NCBI RefSeq assembly: GCF_010993985.1
Contig: NZ_WINH01000009.1
Span: forward strand, 90,378-154,377
Reading direction: 5' to 3'
DNA from: Paraferrimonas sp. SM1919
GTDB lineage: Bacteria; Pseudomonadota; Gammaproteobacteria; Enterobacterales; Shewanellaceae
DNA: 64,000 nt
Positions 56,101 to 59,100 of the stretch are shown here, in pieces. Made by a program: the position numbers and the translations under genes. The notes under the pieces are model-generated. The model made no database searches. It saw nothing but the letters and a program-made list of their open reading frames with translations, and was not told the DNA's origin. How positions within the stretch are numbered: the first letter of the stretch is position 1; each line of letters starts with the position of its first letter.

Positions 56101-59100
56101 GAATTAATTTTCGCATTTTGACTGGCATCTACCGTTAAATTGGCACCAGTAATCGAACTGTCTTCCACTAATGCATGGGTTTGGCTGGCTTGTTGTTCAG
56201 AGAATATGCCTTGGAATAACGGATCATCGCCAATGAAAGCATCAATGGCGTTAGACATCACATTTTGCGGCACCCAACCTATAGAGTTAAAAGACAGTAA
56301 CACCCCAACACTTTCGGCACCAGACTCAACCGCTACATTAGAGGTTGCATCAACTAATGACTCGTCCTTAGCCTCAACATTGACATTAGCCGTTACTTCT
56401 ATATCACTGTTTTTAACTTTGGCAATGGCATGGCTTAATATTTGGTTAGTGGCAATCACCCCAGAAACGGCAATCGCTTCACCGGTACCATAAGATGAGC
56501 CCCCCGAAGCACTAGCAAAACCTAAGTTATTAGCAAAAATAAACGCACTATTATTGGCGAGCACTTCGACATTAGTCGCAGCCACTGGAGCATTAATTAA
56601 TGCAGCGTCTGCCCCAGCAAACACTTCATTACGGGCAACCATGGCTCCAAAGCCAATCGCATCGGAATCGCTGGCGTTTAGGGCGGGTAATTGAGAAGTT
56701 TGATCGATGGCGTCAATCGCCGTCCAATCACCACCGCTGTAATCAATATTACCATTTAGCAGTAGAGGGCTCGCGCCTTGGTATTCATAAATCAGTCCTG
56801 GGGTGCCACCATTGGCATAACCTTCACCAATAAAGACCCGTTCTCCTTGGGAGACGGTTTGCCCAATCGATGCAGAGGTATATTGATAGTCATCGGCTAA
56901 ACTGGTGACTAACTCATTAATAATATTACTGCCAAGCAGGTTCTCGGTTTGAGCTAAAGTTTCATTGGTGTTATTCGCCGCAATCAATGCATTGTTATCT
57001 GCATTAATAATTAAATCACCGCTTAAATTTAAGGCTGTTCCAGCAACATTAATATTCCTAATTTCAGCTTGGGTAAAGGCATTAACCCGGTTTGAAGCCA
57101 AAGCACCTGATAGACTGATCCCCGTCGCGCCATATAAAGCCGAAGCCGCTGAAGTACTGTGATTACTGGTTTGGGCGTTGATCATTGACTGCTGGCTGAC
57201 CGCGATAGTGGCTAGGCTAAGATCATCAGGGGATTGACTATCTCGTTCTAACGAAACGAGGTAATTGCCATAGTGTTTATCTTTGATCAGCCATAGGGCG
57301 CCAGCGGCTAAAACCTCAACACTAATATCGGCAATATCTTGGGATAGCGGCACCAGCATATTAGTAAACAGATCAATGATCTGTTGGGTAATACTGTTAT
57401 CTTGGGCCAAATCAGTATCGGCTTCATCAATAAATGGGGTGCTCACATCATCGTTATCTACAATGCCAACATCGTCAAAAGAATCGACCCATTGGTCAAT
57501 GTTTTGGGAAGTATTATTGTTGGTAATTTCAAATTGCTGTTGCTTAGATTGGGCATCAAGATTAATACTTCCAGCAACACTTAATTGCGAGTCGCTAATG
57601 CTCGCTTGGGTGAGCACCATGGCATCATCGGCAGTGTTTAAATTAAGAAGAGCGTCTATCGAATCAAATAACGCCCCTTGGGAATCCCAACCAATTTGGT
57701 TAAAGCTCAATAACGCACCGACAGAGGCATCACCGGATTCACTTAAGCCGAGCACTTGGGCATCAATGACGGCTAAGCTCAAGGCGTTGACTGTAACATT
57801 ACCAAGTACAGTAACATTACTATTAACGACATGAGCTGAAGTACCACCATTAATTTGGTTGCTGGCAACAATCGCATTCACTAGAGCTGAAGTACCGGTG
57901 CCATAGGCGCTGCCCCCCGCAGAAATCACCGTACTGTCATTGACCGCATAAATAATTGAAGCATTAGTGGCTGCTAAATTAAGGTTACCGGTTAAGTCAA
58001 CCGTGGCACCATCAATCACCGAATCCACGGCAATATCAACGTCATTAAATGCTAAAACACCACCAGCAGCAACGGAATGGGAAGCGGTGACATTATTACC
58101 TTGGGGCAGAATTTGGGTAGCACTGATCCGTTTCCATAGGGATGCATCGCTATAATCTTGGTTACTAAGATCTAACTGGCTGGCATCTTGCCCCATAAAC
58201 TGATAAACCGAACCTGCGACACCTAAATCGTCCGCATAATCATCCGCCAGCTTAACCACCTCACCAAAATTAACCAAGGTAGAGCCATCAGTGCTTTGGT
58301 GATCAAAAGCAATAGTATCGGTCAGGCCTTGGTTAAGGAGATCGACCCCACCATCATTGGATGTGGTTGAGTCTGACACTAATTTAACATTGGAATAAAT
58401 ACCAGAGTCGTTTATCGCGTCAATACTCAGATCTTGACTATCCACCCACATCAGTCCGCCTTGTGACTGAGTCATTGTGGCTTGCACATCGCCATAAATC
58501 TTATTCATTGAAGCCACACCTGCGAGACTCATGCCACTAGCAAAAGCAGGGGAATTAGCCTGTGCACTTATGGTGTTACTTACCGTGGCATTAAGTTGAT
58601 GAGCGCCAATGGCATCGACATCCACTATGGAGCTGATCACTAGGCTTGAATCTTGTATCGATACACTGGTATCGGCACTGGCATCAGCGCCAATTGAATC
58701 ATCAGAAAACTCAACTAATTCACTTAGGCTCAATTGCGCTAAATTATCGGCGCTTAGGCCGATTAGGTTAACTGCTGCAACGCCACCAAATGCTCCGGCA
58801 AAGACACTGTCAGCAATTCGCCCTACATTGGTATTGGCCACTAAAGTCATTTGATCATCGGCAGCAATAACTAAAGAAGCAGCATCAACACTAGTATTAT
58901 CAATGGCAACCTTAGCGGCTCCAGTAATGGCATTGATCGCCGCCATACCCGAGAAATTAATCTGTGCAAAGCCTAAATTATCATCGACCTGAAGGCTTTC
59001 AATGATGCTAGTGACTATGCCTTTACGTTCACTGTTTATTTGCACTCCAGCAGCACTAATATTACTATCATTGACATTCACTTCAGTGGCATTATCAAAT

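Larger units (their letters stand above)
44720..58290 (-). repeat. Dispersed YxYxG...W modules inserted in the giant protein
   Basis: Modules of about 45-60 residues with the pattern (G)D(x)V(R/K)L ... Y(Q/R/E)Y(I/M)G ... (N/D)L ... YxDxxxW occur in at least eleven places. These are near 58200, 56790, 55700, 55020, 54250 (several), 52750, 51620, 50110 (two), 47970, 45720 (two) and 44880 (two). They interrupt both repeat arrays. The aromatic pattern recalls small carbohydrate-binding modules, but I cannot assign a family. Confidence 0.7.
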
